From Shewanella eurypsychrophilus (GTDB taxonomy: Bacteria; Pseudomonadota; Gammaproteobacteria; Enterobacterales; Shewanellaceae), in contig NZ_CP045503.2 of NCBI RefSeq assembly GCF_007004545.3, positions 2,946,501 through 3,010,500 on the forward strand: DNA of 64,000 bases, read 5' to 3'. Below, in pieces: positions 56,885 to 64,000 of this stretch. Within the stretch, counting starts at the first letter, position 1; each line of letters begins with the position of its first letter. The notes under the pieces were generated by a model. It had not been told where the DNA came from and made no database searches. It saw only the letters and a program-made list of their open reading frames with translations. Made by a program: the position numbers and the translations under genes.

Positions 56885-58219
56885 ATGACTGATCCACTAT
56901 GGCATGCTAGGCGCTTAACAGAAGACAAAAAACGTAGAAATGATCACCGTAGCCCGTATCAGAGAGATAGGGCTAGAATTTTACATTCCGCCGCCTTCAG
57001 ACGTTTACAAGCAAAAACTCAGGTCTTAGGGGTGGGGATGAATGACTTTTACCGCACCCGTTTAACCCATTCATTAGAAGTATCCCAAATCGGCACTGGC
57101 ATTCGAGCTCAACTTAAACAGAAACAGCCTCAGCTCGATCACTTGTTTGACTCTATGAGTTTAATAGAGTCAATTTGTTTGGCCCATGACATAGGCCACC
57201 CCCCGTTTGGCCACGGAGGTGAAGTCGCGCTTAACTATATGATGCGCAACCACGGCGGTTTTGAAGGTAATGGACAAACGTTTAGGATTTTGACGGGTCT
57301 TGAACCCTATACCGAATTTTTTGGTATGAATCTTTGTCGAAGAACCTTGCTGGGGATTCTAAAATATCCAGGCCTACACTCACAGCTTTACCAAGCCTCA
57401 AACACAGCAGAAGTTCAAAATATTAGGCAACTTAAGCCATCACAATGGCCACCAGTAAAAGGGATCTTTGATGATGACATCGAGATATTAGATTGGGTAT
57501 TGCAGCCGCTATCCCTTGCTGATAAAAAGCGTTTTCTGTCTTTTCATGCCATTGATGGTCAGCAACACAAACGAACCAAGTATAAATCTTTAGATTGCTC
57601 AATTATGGAGCTTGCCGATGATATTGCTTATGCCGTTCACGACTTAGAAGACGCCATTGTCATGGGTATAGTCAACCCTGTGCAGTGGCAAACAGATGTT
57701 GCAGATAAACTTGTGAACAGCAAAGATAATTGGATACGTGATGAGTTTTGTTCTATCGGCACTAAATTATTTTCTAACAAACACCACCTTAGAAAAGATG
57801 CGATAGGCACATTAGTCAATGGGTTTGTCACAGCCATAGACATTCAACAAGATACCGAATTTGAAGAAGAGTTATTGAGGTACAACGCGGGATTAGATGA
57901 CAACTTTTCTGCGGCGCTAGAGGTCCTAAAGCAGTTCGTGTTCAAATATGTGATTAGAAAGCCTGAGATTCAAATGTTGGAATATAAAGGACAACAAATA
58001 GTCATGGAGCTGTTCGAAGCCTTTGAATCTGATCCTGAGCGCCTACTGCCCAACAATACCCAGGAACGCTGGCGTGACAGTCGTGAAAAAGGCTTAAACA
58101 GCCATAGGATCATATCTGATTATATTTCAGGAATGACAGATGAGTTTGCCGCAAGGTTACATCAGCACCTATTTAGCCCTAACGCTGGCTCAATGATAGA
58201 GTTTAACAAAGAGCTTTGA
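56885..58219 (+). CDS. dGTP triphosphohydrolase-like protein
   Basis: A 444-residue HD-domain dNTPase. The start at 56885 ([20 protein letters not shown]) follows AAGGA; ten more codons upstream are open but unlikely. The HD motif set includes [33 protein letters not shown] and [18 protein letters not shown]. It belongs to the Dgt-like type 2 group rather than the E. coli Dgt itself. It probably hydrolyses dNTPs to deoxynucleosides and triphosphate. It is in a likely operon with yfbR. Confidence 0.9.
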   Translation: MTDPLWHARRLTEDKKRRNDHRSPYQRDRARILHSAAFRRLQAKTQVLGVGMNDFYRTRLTHSLEVSQIGTGIRAQLKQKQPQLDHLFDSMSLIESICLAHDIGHPPFGHGGEVALNYMMRNHGGFEGNGQTFRILTGLEPYTEFFGMNLCRRTLLGILKYPGLHSQLYQASNTAEVQNIRQLKPSQWPPVKGIFDDDIEILDWVLQPLSLADKKRFLSFHAIDGQQHKRTKYKSLDCSIMELADDIAYAVHDLEDAIVMGIVNPVQWQTDVADKLVNSKDNWIRDEFCSIGTKLFSNKHHLRKDAIGTLVNGFVTAIDIQQDTEFEEELLRYNAGLDDNFSAALEVLKQFVFKYVIRKPEIQMLEYKGQQIVMELFEAFESDPERLLPNNTQERWRDSREKGLNSHRIISDYISGMTDEFAARLHQHLFSPNAGSMIEFNKEL

Positions 58220-58306
58220 TAAATTGGTTAACAGTTGGGCTTGTTTAGTGCTCTACTCTCTCTAAGAGACTCACCTTTTAGGGTTTGATAGTCATAGATA
58301 TATTGC

Positions 58307-58687
58307 CTAGCGATTGGCTACTAATAACGCTTTTACTTTATTGGTTAACTCTACGATACTCAGAGGCTTCTCGAAGATTGCATCGGCACCTAAGGTCTCT
58401 GCTAGCATCAAATAATTATTACCACCGACCCGCCCTCCACCTGACATTGCAATAATGGGCAATTGAGGTTTTTCTTGCTTAAGGCGGGTTATAATTTCTA
58501 TCCCCTCAACATCTGGCATCACCATATCTGTGATAACCAGATCAACAGAACGAGATTCAATTAAGTTAAATATCTGGCTCGATTCATTACATAAGCTAAT
58601 TTGTTCACCATCAAGTAAGAGTGAAATTGAATCCTTTAATGCTTCACAAAAATCTTCGTCATCATCAATAATAAGGATATTTGACAT
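58307..58687 (-). CDS. Single-domain response regulator
   Basis: A 126-residue receiver domain with no output domain: acidic pocket IIDDDEDF, phospho-acceptor Asp54 in LVITDMVMPDVEG, Thr/Ser position in IAMSGGGRVGG, and Lys in IFEKPLS. It starts 16 bp after the histidine kinase gene and is probably its partner. With no DNA-binding domain it must signal by protein contact or phosphotransfer. Confidence 0.92.
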   Translation of the reverse strand: MSNILIIDDDEDFCEALKDSISLLLDGEQISLCNESSQIFNLIESRSVDLVITDMVMPDVEGIEIITRLKQEKPQLPIIAMSGGGRVGGNNYLMLAETLGADAIFEKPLSIVELTNKVKALLVANR

Positions 58688-58703
58688 TGGCTTCTCCGAT
58701 TAA

Positions 58704-60455
58704 TCAAGCATAAGCAATGACTTGAGGTAGGTTTATGGAAAATGTGCTACCTCTACCTTCCTCACTTCTACAGGCAATAGAGCCTGCATGGTCTTCAATA
58801 ATCCCATAGCAGATAGAAAGTCCAAGCCCAGTACCTCTCCCTACTGGCTTAGTGGTAAAAAACGGCTGAAATATTTTATTTTTCAAATCCATAGGGATCC
58901 CATTTCCAGTATCAGATATTTCAATAACAATACGTTCTGCACGCGTAAATACGCTTATTGAGATCACTTTATGGAACAGATGTGACTCATCCAATGAGGT
59001 TAATTCTACGATGGCATCTTTCGCATTATTGAGTATATTGGTGAACACTTGCAGCAGCTGAATCTGGTTGCATAAAATCAGCTGTTCTTCGGCCTTAATG
59101 CTGATATCTAACGCTATAGAGTGAAGCTTTAGTTCTGGGCTAATAAGGATCAAAGATTGATCGATTAACCAATCGACCGCTACCGTCTCTTTTTCATCAT
59201 TATTATCGCGACTAAACATCTTCAGGTGAGTAATTATTTTGCTGATCCGTTCAATCTGAATTAAGTTTTTTCTCAACATGGTGTTAACTTTCGTTGAGTT
59301 ATCCTGCAGTAAAAGCAGCATGCTGTCGGTGTACAGTCTAATTACACCTAAGGGCTGATTGATTTCATGAGCGATACCCGCAGACATTTCACCTATTGAA
59401 GATAACTTAGCCGATTGCTCTAGGTGTTGATTCGACTTGGTCAATTCTTCATGCATAGACTGCAACTCAAGATTACGTTGGCTGAGTTCATACTGAGTCT
59501 TAAGTACTCGTCCATTGGCACGTTTCAAATCTGTATATAAAATTTCAATGGCCGATTTCTTTTCAGCTTCTGTTTCACGTGCACTATCGACTGTTCGCAT
59601 CATAGCCAAAAATTGCTTTGCGAGTTGACCTACCTCATCTTTAGATTGGATCAGACTGAGTTTTTCCAGTTGTTTTTTGTAAAGGTCCTCTTGGTCTTGG
59701 TCTTGGTCTTGGTCTTGGTCTTGGTCTTTAGATTCTTCAATCACATAACGGCTAATCACTTCATCGCTAATCATTTTTATTTCATTAATTGGAAAGATAA
59801 GTTGCCTAGCGACTATTGAATGAATGCCATAAATAAGTATAAGGGTAAATAAAACTTCAAATAGAAAAATGATAGAGAAGATTAACTTTATACGATCATT
59901 TTCTTTTAGCAATGATGCCACCAGCTCTGACTTACCATAGAGTGCTCCCTCTGAAAACTCCCTGATCTGATTAGAGGAAATCATAATGTTGCGCTGAAAA
60001 GAAAGACTCGAGTCTCCTAATTGCTTGCTAAACGATAATCCTATGACCTGAACCAATTGCTCTCTCATTAACTCTAGGACAGGTTCAATCTCCTCAGATA
60101 AAGACTCATCGTTAATAAAATTATGCCTTTGAGCGATTTGTTTGAATTCAACCAAAGAGGACTGAAAATCTTCAGCTTTTGCTAACAAGAAAGCATCATA
60201 ATCATGGTTTTCAAAAATCAATAGTTGACTCAATCCTTCATTGACATGAGATAGGTTACTTTCTAGCTTAAATAGAATATTTTTCTGCACGATCACATCA
60301 ACAATGAGTGAATTTCTAATTCTTAGCTCATTAATAAATATATAGACACTTAAGGCAATAATTAAAACGCTTGTGATATAAACTGCGCTGGGTAAAGCGT
60401 ATTTTTTTGCTATAGGTAAATCAGCCAAGCTGTAACGTTTTATAAATTTACGCAT
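58704..60455 (-). CDS. Membrane sensor histidine kinase with Asp-Gln repeat
   Basis: A 583-residue kinase. I start it at the ATG at 60455 (MRKFIKRYSLADLPIA) because TTAGGA lies 6-7 bases upstream; the frame is open further and would overlap the NHL gene. Two membrane helices (about 21-43 and 190-212) flank a helical periplasmic sensor of about 150 residues. A HAMP-like linker contains six Asp-Gln pairs, then a coiled coil. The H-box is SAGIAHEINQPLGVIRLY, N-box QVFTNILNNAKDAI, G-boxes DTGNGIP and GRGTGLGLSICYGI. It lies between the NHL gene and the receiver. Confidence 0.9.
   Translation of the reverse strand: MRKFIKRYSLADLPIAKKYALPSAVYITSVLIIALSVYIFINELRIRNSLIVDVIVQKNILFKLESNLSHVNEGLSQLLIFENHDYDAFLLAKAEDFQSSLVEFKQIAQRHNFINDESLSEEIEPVLELMREQLVQVIGLSFSKQLGDSSLSFQRNIMISSNQIREFSEGALYGKSELVASLLKENDRIKLIFSIIFLFEVLFTLILIYGIHSIVARQLIFPINEIKMISDEVISRYVIEESKDQDQDQDQDQDQEDLYKKQLEKLSLIQSKDEVGQLAKQFLAMMRTVDSARETEAEKKSAIEILYTDLKRANGRVLKTQYELSQRNLELQSMHEELTKSNQHLEQSAKLSSIGEMSAGIAHEINQPLGVIRLYTDSMLLLLQDNSTKVNTMLRKNLIQIERISKIITHLKMFSRDNNDEKETVAVDWLIDQSLILISPELKLHSIALDISIKAEEQLILCNQIQLLQVFTNILNNAKDAIVELTSLDESHLFHKVISISVFTRAERIVIEISDTGNGIPMDLKNKIFQPFFTTKPVGRGTGLGLSICYGIIEDHAGSIACRSEEGRGSTFSINLPQVIAYA
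59691..59726. repeat. Hexanucleotide repeat (TTGGTC x6) inside the kinase gene
   Basis: Six perfect copies of a 6-bp unit encode (Asp-Gln)6 on the minus strand. Changes in copy number would lengthen or shorten the protein by two residues per unit without a frameshift. Confidence 0.95.
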
Positions 60456-60468
60456 CTGATTTCCTAAG

Positions 60469-61422
60469 TCATCTGACATCAAAGACTTGGACTCTATGAT
60501 TTGCCGTATCCGCAACATAGAGTAAGCCATTTAAGCCTATGGTTATGCCATGTATATTGCCAAACTCCCCAGGAGACCTCCCGCTTTTACCAAACATATA
60601 TAGAAATTCACCACGACTATTAAATTTCTGAATTCTATTGTTGCCAATCTCTGCAACATAAACATTGTCATATTGATCTATCGCGATACCACTGGGTTTT
60701 CTAAATTGGCCAGCTTCATTACCCTCACTTCCCCAAAGAAATATGAAATCACCATATTGATCAAATACCTGAACTCTATGATTACCAAGATCAGCGACAT
60801 AGAGTAATCCTTTACTATTATGCTTAACCGCCTCTGGTCGCTTCAATTGGCCTGGCTCAAAGCCTTTATTGGCAAAGGTGTATTTAAAGTGCCCTTCTTT
60901 ATTAAAAACGCTGATCCGACTGTTTCCTGCTTCGGGAACGTACAAAAGACCATTCTGATGAAATGTCATAAATTCTGTTTCTTGGGTTTTTCCTTCAGCA
61001 TTGCCATAGCCACTGTAGGTTAATAGGAGTTGATGTGCTGCTGAATACTTATTAATGAGACCAGTGAGGTAATCCGCTACGTGGATATTGCCATCTTCAT
61101 CTATGGCAATACCTTCTGGTTTTCGTAAGCTCTCGCTGGTTTTAGAGTGACCAAAAGAGGAGATATACGTACCGTCCGGTTTGAACTTCTGTACATTGGC
61201 ATTAAGTGCATCGGTTATATAGAGATCACCATATTGATCGACTGCAAAGTCTTCTATATATCGAAATTGACCAGCCGAAGAACCTTCATCACCAAAGGTA
61301 AAGAGTAATTCGACATTTCTCTCTCCTCCAGTACAAGCGGATTGACTGAGTAGCAAGACCAACAAAATATGGCAATTGAGATTCTGGTACGAGAGTCGGC
61401 ATACAGGCATGAGTTCTTCCAT
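60469..61422 (-). CDS. NHL-repeat beta-propeller protein, probable lipoprotein
   Basis: A 317-residue exported protein. The N terminus HILLVLLLSQSAC could be a lipoprotein signal, though Gln at -3 is unusual. The rest is about six NHL blades, each with a G-x-(I/V)-(A/F)-(I/V)-D-x-x-G/D-x-(L/I)-Y/H-V-A-D pattern, e.g. IAIDEDGNIHVADYL, GLLYVADLGNHRVQVFD, IAIDQYDNVYVAEIGNNRIQKF and GLLYVADTANHRVQVFD. The start may be the internal ATG at 61410 behind GGAAG. It leads an operon with the kinase (13-bp gap) and receiver and may sense an envelope signal for them. Confidence 0.85.
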   Translation of the reverse strand: MEELMPVCRLSYQNLNCHILLVLLLSQSACTGGERNVELLFTFGDEGSSAGQFRYIEDFAVDQYGDLYITDALNANVQKFKPDGTYISSFGHSKTSESLRKPEGIAIDEDGNIHVADYLTGLINKYSAAHQLLLTYSGYGNAEGKTQETEFMTFHQNGLLYVPEAGNSRISVFNKEGHFKYTFANKGFEPGQLKRPEAVKHNSKGLLYVADLGNHRVQVFDQYGDFIFLWGSEGNEAGQFRKPSGIAIDQYDNVYVAEIGNNRIQKFNSRGEFLYMFGKSGRSPGEFGNIHGITIGLNGLLYVADTANHRVQVFDVR

Positions 61423-61537
61423 GATTATTTATCATCCTTTAAAAATCATAGTACAAATCCGGGGCATGCGACGTTGATCAAAAAAAATGCCAGACAAATA
61501 AATGTCTAGCATAAGTAATAGTAATTCAGTGCTCTAA

Positions 61538-62170
61538 TTAATTTAATAAGTTTGGAAACAGGCCTTTAAATCCAGCAACAATAACTTCAATCCCTATCGA
61601 TAACATGAGCAGTCCCATCAAGCGGGTGATCACGTTAATGCCGGTCTTGCCGAGTACTTTGAAAATTATCGGTGCAGATCTGAATAATAAAAAGCTGATG
61701 ACCCCAAATAAAATCACGGTGAGAGACATTCCGACATGATTAATAAAGGTGTCATTCTCAGCTGCAGATACGATCACAGAGCTAATTGCACCCGGTCCAG
61801 CCATTAACGGCAGTGCCAATGGCACAACAGCAACAGATTCCATCCCTGATGCCTCTCTGTCTTCCTCTTTGTTACGCTTAACCTCACCTAATTTACCTTG
61901 AAGCATAGACATGGCTATGATGGCGATAAGTGATCCACCGGCAATTCTAAAGGCCGATAGTGAAATACTAAACATATTCAAAATATGTTGACCCGCAAAA
62001 ATCGTCACTAATAAGATAACCACGACGGCAAAGTTAGCGACTTTACCCGTTTGATTACGGTCAAACTCAGTTTGGTGACTGGTTAAACTCACAAAAACAG
62101 GTAGTAAGCCAATTGGGTTTATGATTGCAACTAACCCTAAGAAAAACTTAACATAAAGAGTGAAATCCAA
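61538..62170 (-). CDS. MarC family integral membrane protein
   Basis: A 210-residue inner-membrane protein with about six helices. Family motifs: FFLGLVAIINPIGLLPVFVSLT at the start, FRIAGGSLIAIIAMSMLQGK, and PLALPLMAGPGAISSVIV. In E. coli the MarC homologue YchE lies beside adhE, as here. The transported substrate is unknown; the antibiotic-resistance role once given to MarC was later withdrawn. Confidence 0.92.
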   Translation of the reverse strand: MDFTLYVKFFLGLVAIINPIGLLPVFVSLTSHQTEFDRNQTGKVANFAVVVILLVTIFAGQHILNMFSISLSAFRIAGGSLIAIIAMSMLQGKLGEVKRNKEEDREASGMESVAVVPLALPLMAGPGAISSVIVSAAENDTFINHVGMSLTVILFGVISFLLFRSAPIIFKVLGKTGINVITRLMGLLMLSIGIEVIVAGFKGLFPNLLN

Positions 62171-62404
62171 TTACATATCCTCGAGATCGAAATAGTATGA
62201 TTAACATATAGTGCTTAGACACAGATGTCATAGGCTTTGTATAAAGATCGCTACTTTACCTGATGATTTCATCGGGTAAAAATGAGTTTTTTTATAAATA
62301 TGCCCTAGTTCGCATAAGTTTTTTTATCTCATTCACACTGAATGTTCATCAAACACTCAAACAAGTCGTTAACAATGTAATTTAATTACAGATGACGACG
62401 AATT

Positions 62405-62420
62405 TGTGCTAAAGATCACA
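62405..62420 (+). promoter_or_regulatory. CRP- or Rex-like site upstream of adhE
   Basis: TGTGC-N6-TCACA matches the CRP consensus (TGTGA-N6-TCACA) at 9 of 10 positions. With its flanking T and G it also resembles a Rex operator (TTGTGA-N6-TCACAA). It is 88 bp upstream of adhE. The rest of the 337-bp gap between marC and adhE shows nothing else definite. Confidence 0.6.
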
Positions 62421-62507
62421 GTTAATAAGCGGGTTTAGGTGTAATTTTTCTCCAAGGAGAGAATTTAGCCAAAACGATTTTTGCTAAATTTTTTCAAGGA
62501 ACTCAAT

Positions 62508-64000
62508 ATGACCGTTACTAATGAACAAGAACTAGACCTTCTTGTACAACGAGTCGCAGATGCGCAGGCTCAATTTTCTGAATTTAGTCAGGAGCAAGTA
62601 GATAAAATCTTCAGAGCTGCGGCACTCGCAGCCGCTGATGCACGAATTGTTTTAGCCAAAATGGCAGCATCCGAAACAGGTATGGGCGTCGTTGAAGATA
62701 AAGTGATCAAGAATCATTTTGCATCTGAGTATATCTACAACAAATACAAAGACGACAAAACCTGTGGGATCATCAATGAAGACCCCACGTTTGGTACTAT
62801 TACGATAGCTGAGCCTGTCGGGATAATCTGTGGCATCGTACCAACCACAAACCCAACATCCACCGCGATATTCAAAGCATTAATCAGTCTTAAAACTCGA
62901 AATGGTATTATCTTCTCTCCACATCCTAGGGCAAAAGAGTCTACGACCACTGCAGCCAGAATTGTATTAGAAGCAGCCATTAAAGCCGGAGCACCGAAAG
63001 ATATCATTGGCTGGATCGATCAGCCCAGTGTTGCGTTGTCAAATCAGTTGATGAAGCATGACAAGATTAACCTTATCTTAGCTACCGGCGGACCGGGAAT
63101 GGTAAAGGCAGCCTACTCCTCTGGAAAGCCAGCCATTGGTGTGGGTGCGGGTAATACACCTATCGTGATTGATGAGACAGCCGATATTAAACGTGCCGTT
63201 AGCTCAATTCTTATGTCCAAAACATTCGACAACGGTGTCGTCTGCGCATCTGAGCAAGCTGTTATCGTTGTTGACGAAATCTATGACACAGTTAAAGAGC
63301 GTTTCATCTCGCATGGCGGCTACATATTAAGTGCCGATGAAGCTGCCGCAATGCAGAATGTGATCTTAAAAAATGGCGGTTTAAATGCTGATATTGTCGG
63401 TCAAAGTGCTGTCACTATTGCCGCAATGGCTGGTATCGAAGTGCCACGCCGGACCAAGGTGCTCATCGGCGAAGCCAGTGATATATCGGATGCTGAAGCC
63501 TTTGCTCATGAAAAACTCTCACCTTTGTTAGGTATGTACCGTGCCAGTGACTTCGCCCAGGCAATGGATAAAGCCGAAGCTCTGGTTACTTTGGGCGGCA
63601 TTGGTCATACATCCGGCCTTTATACCGATCAAGACACACAGACTGACCGAATAAAAGCATTCGGCTTCAGAATGAAAACAGCACGTATATTGATCAACAC
63701 CCCAGCTTCACAGGGTGGGATTGGCGACTTGTACAACTTTAAGCTCGCTCCCTCTTTAACTTTAGGTTGCGGCTCTTGGGGGGGGAACTCTATTTCTGAA
63801 AATGTTGGACCAAGTCATCTTATCAATAAGAAAATGGTCGCTAAGAGAGCTGAGAATATGTTGTGGCATAAACTTCCATCGTCTATCTATTTCCGCCGCG
63901 GTTGCCTACCTATCGCACTTGAAGAGCTCAGTGATAAAAAACGAGCGCTGATCGTTACTGATAAATATCTGTTTAACAATGGTTATTGTGATGAAACAAT
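62508..64000 (+). CDS. adhE: Bifunctional acetaldehyde-CoA/alcohol dehydrogenase, 5' part
   Basis: The window ends 1493 bases into this gene. The visible 497 residues cover the N-terminal CoA-acylating aldehyde dehydrogenase: VGIICGIVPTTNPTSTAIFKALI, ATGGPGMVKAAYSSGKPAIGVGAGNTP, and the catalytic Cys in FDNGVVCASEQAVIV. The iron-dependent alcohol dehydrogenase half begins about residue 450 and is cut off. AdhE turns acetyl-CoA to ethanol in fermentation and forms spirosomes. AAGGA precedes the ATG. A CRP/Rex-like site lies upstream. Confidence 0.97.
   Translation, partial: MTVTNEQELDLLVQRVADAQAQFSEFSQEQVDKIFRAAALAAADARIVLAKMAASETGMGVVEDKVIKNHFASEYIYNKYKDDKTCGIINEDPTFGTITIAEPVGIICGIVPTTNPTSTAIFKALISLKTRNGIIFSPHPRAKESTTTAARIVLEAAIKAGAPKDIIGWIDQPSVALSNQLMKHDKINLILATGGPGMVKAAYSSGKPAIGVGAGNTPIVIDETADIKRAVSSILMSKTFDNGVVCASEQAVIVVDEIYDTVKERFISHGGYILSADEAAAMQNVILKNGGLNADIVGQSAVTIAAMAGIEVPRRTKVLIGEASDISDAEAFAHEKLSPLLGMYRASDFAQAMDKAEALVTLGGIGHTSGLYTDQDTQTDRIKAFGFRMKTARILINTPASQGGIGDLYNFKLAPSLTLGCGSWGGNSISENVGPSHLINKKMVAKRAENMLWHKLPSSIYFRRGCLPIALEELSDKKRALIVTDKYLFNNGYCDET

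Noticed and set aside
59691..59726. Classical on/off phase variation by the hexanucleotide repeat
   Set aside because: A 6-bp unit keeps the reading frame, so slippage cannot switch the gene off; only length variation is possible.

Overview
The window reads as chromosomal DNA of a marine gammaproteobacterium, most likely Shewanella; I cannot assign a species. The evidence is gene order. ihfB-rpsA-cmk-aroA-serC-gyrA-ubiG-HAD-nrdAB-yfaE-fadH follows a conserved gammaproteobacterial backbone. pgm-seqA-ybfF-DUF2788-ybfE-fldA matches the enterobacterial fldA block. alaA-yfbR and marC-adhE are also conserved pairs. An elongation factor P with Arg32 sits directly behind its rhamnosyltransferase gene earP, an arrangement known from Shewanella and Pseudomonas.

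Layout. 1-15.9 kb is dense housekeeping sequence: translation (rpsA), nucleotide metabolism (cmk, nrdAB with the cofactor-maintenance ferredoxin yfaE), aromatic and serine synthesis (aroA, an AspC-type aminotransferase, serC), gyrA, ubiG and a HAD phosphatase that may be MupP. 15.95-20.1 kb is a small accessory island. It holds a RAYT transposase pseudogene, an IS30-family remnant lying between two 35-bp direct repeats, a small PUA/EVE-like gene, an FRG-domain gene, two small divergent genes and a fragment resembling the 3' end of tmRNA. That fragment is split in its T-loop by 75 bases made of consecutive hairpins, which suggests an integration scar. 20.2-32.5 kb carries fadH, sppA, a 271-bp MITE, ansA, yeaC, a zinc-ribbon membrane protein, an M14 carboxypeptidase, an orphan response regulator, a DUF885 lipoprotein and a RecQ-family helicase. 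32.7-40.6 kb has two tandem paralogous periplasmic binding proteins, a YafD-like phosphatase, cardiolipin synthase, tRNA-Ser(GGA) with rtT-like repeats of its own 3' end, an EcsC protein and a NIT-domain chemoreceptor. 40.8-47.8 kb has nadA, the bkdA1-bkdA2-bkdB branched-chain keto-acid dehydrogenase operon behind a LiuR-like palindrome, astE and msrA. 47.9-64 kb has pgm, seqA, ybfF, ybfE, fldA, earP-efp, alaA, yfbR, a dGTPase-like gene, an NHL-protein/histidine-kinase/receiver operon, marC and the start of adhE.

Regulation that can be read from the sequence: paired NrdR boxes and a DnaA box before nrdA, a terminator-like hairpin between nrdA and nrdB, a LiuR-like palindrome before bkdA1, a CRP/Rex-like site before adhE, and many intrinsic terminators.

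I found no CRISPR array, complete prophage or recognisable complete defence system. The observations most worth checking are the split tmRNA-like scar (19.8 kb), the tRNA-Ser 3'-end repeats (37.2-37.5 kb), the CTAG-rich palindromes that recur in convergent intergenic gaps, and the NHL/kinase/receiver operon whose kinase carries an in-frame hexanucleotide repeat coding for Asp-Gln.
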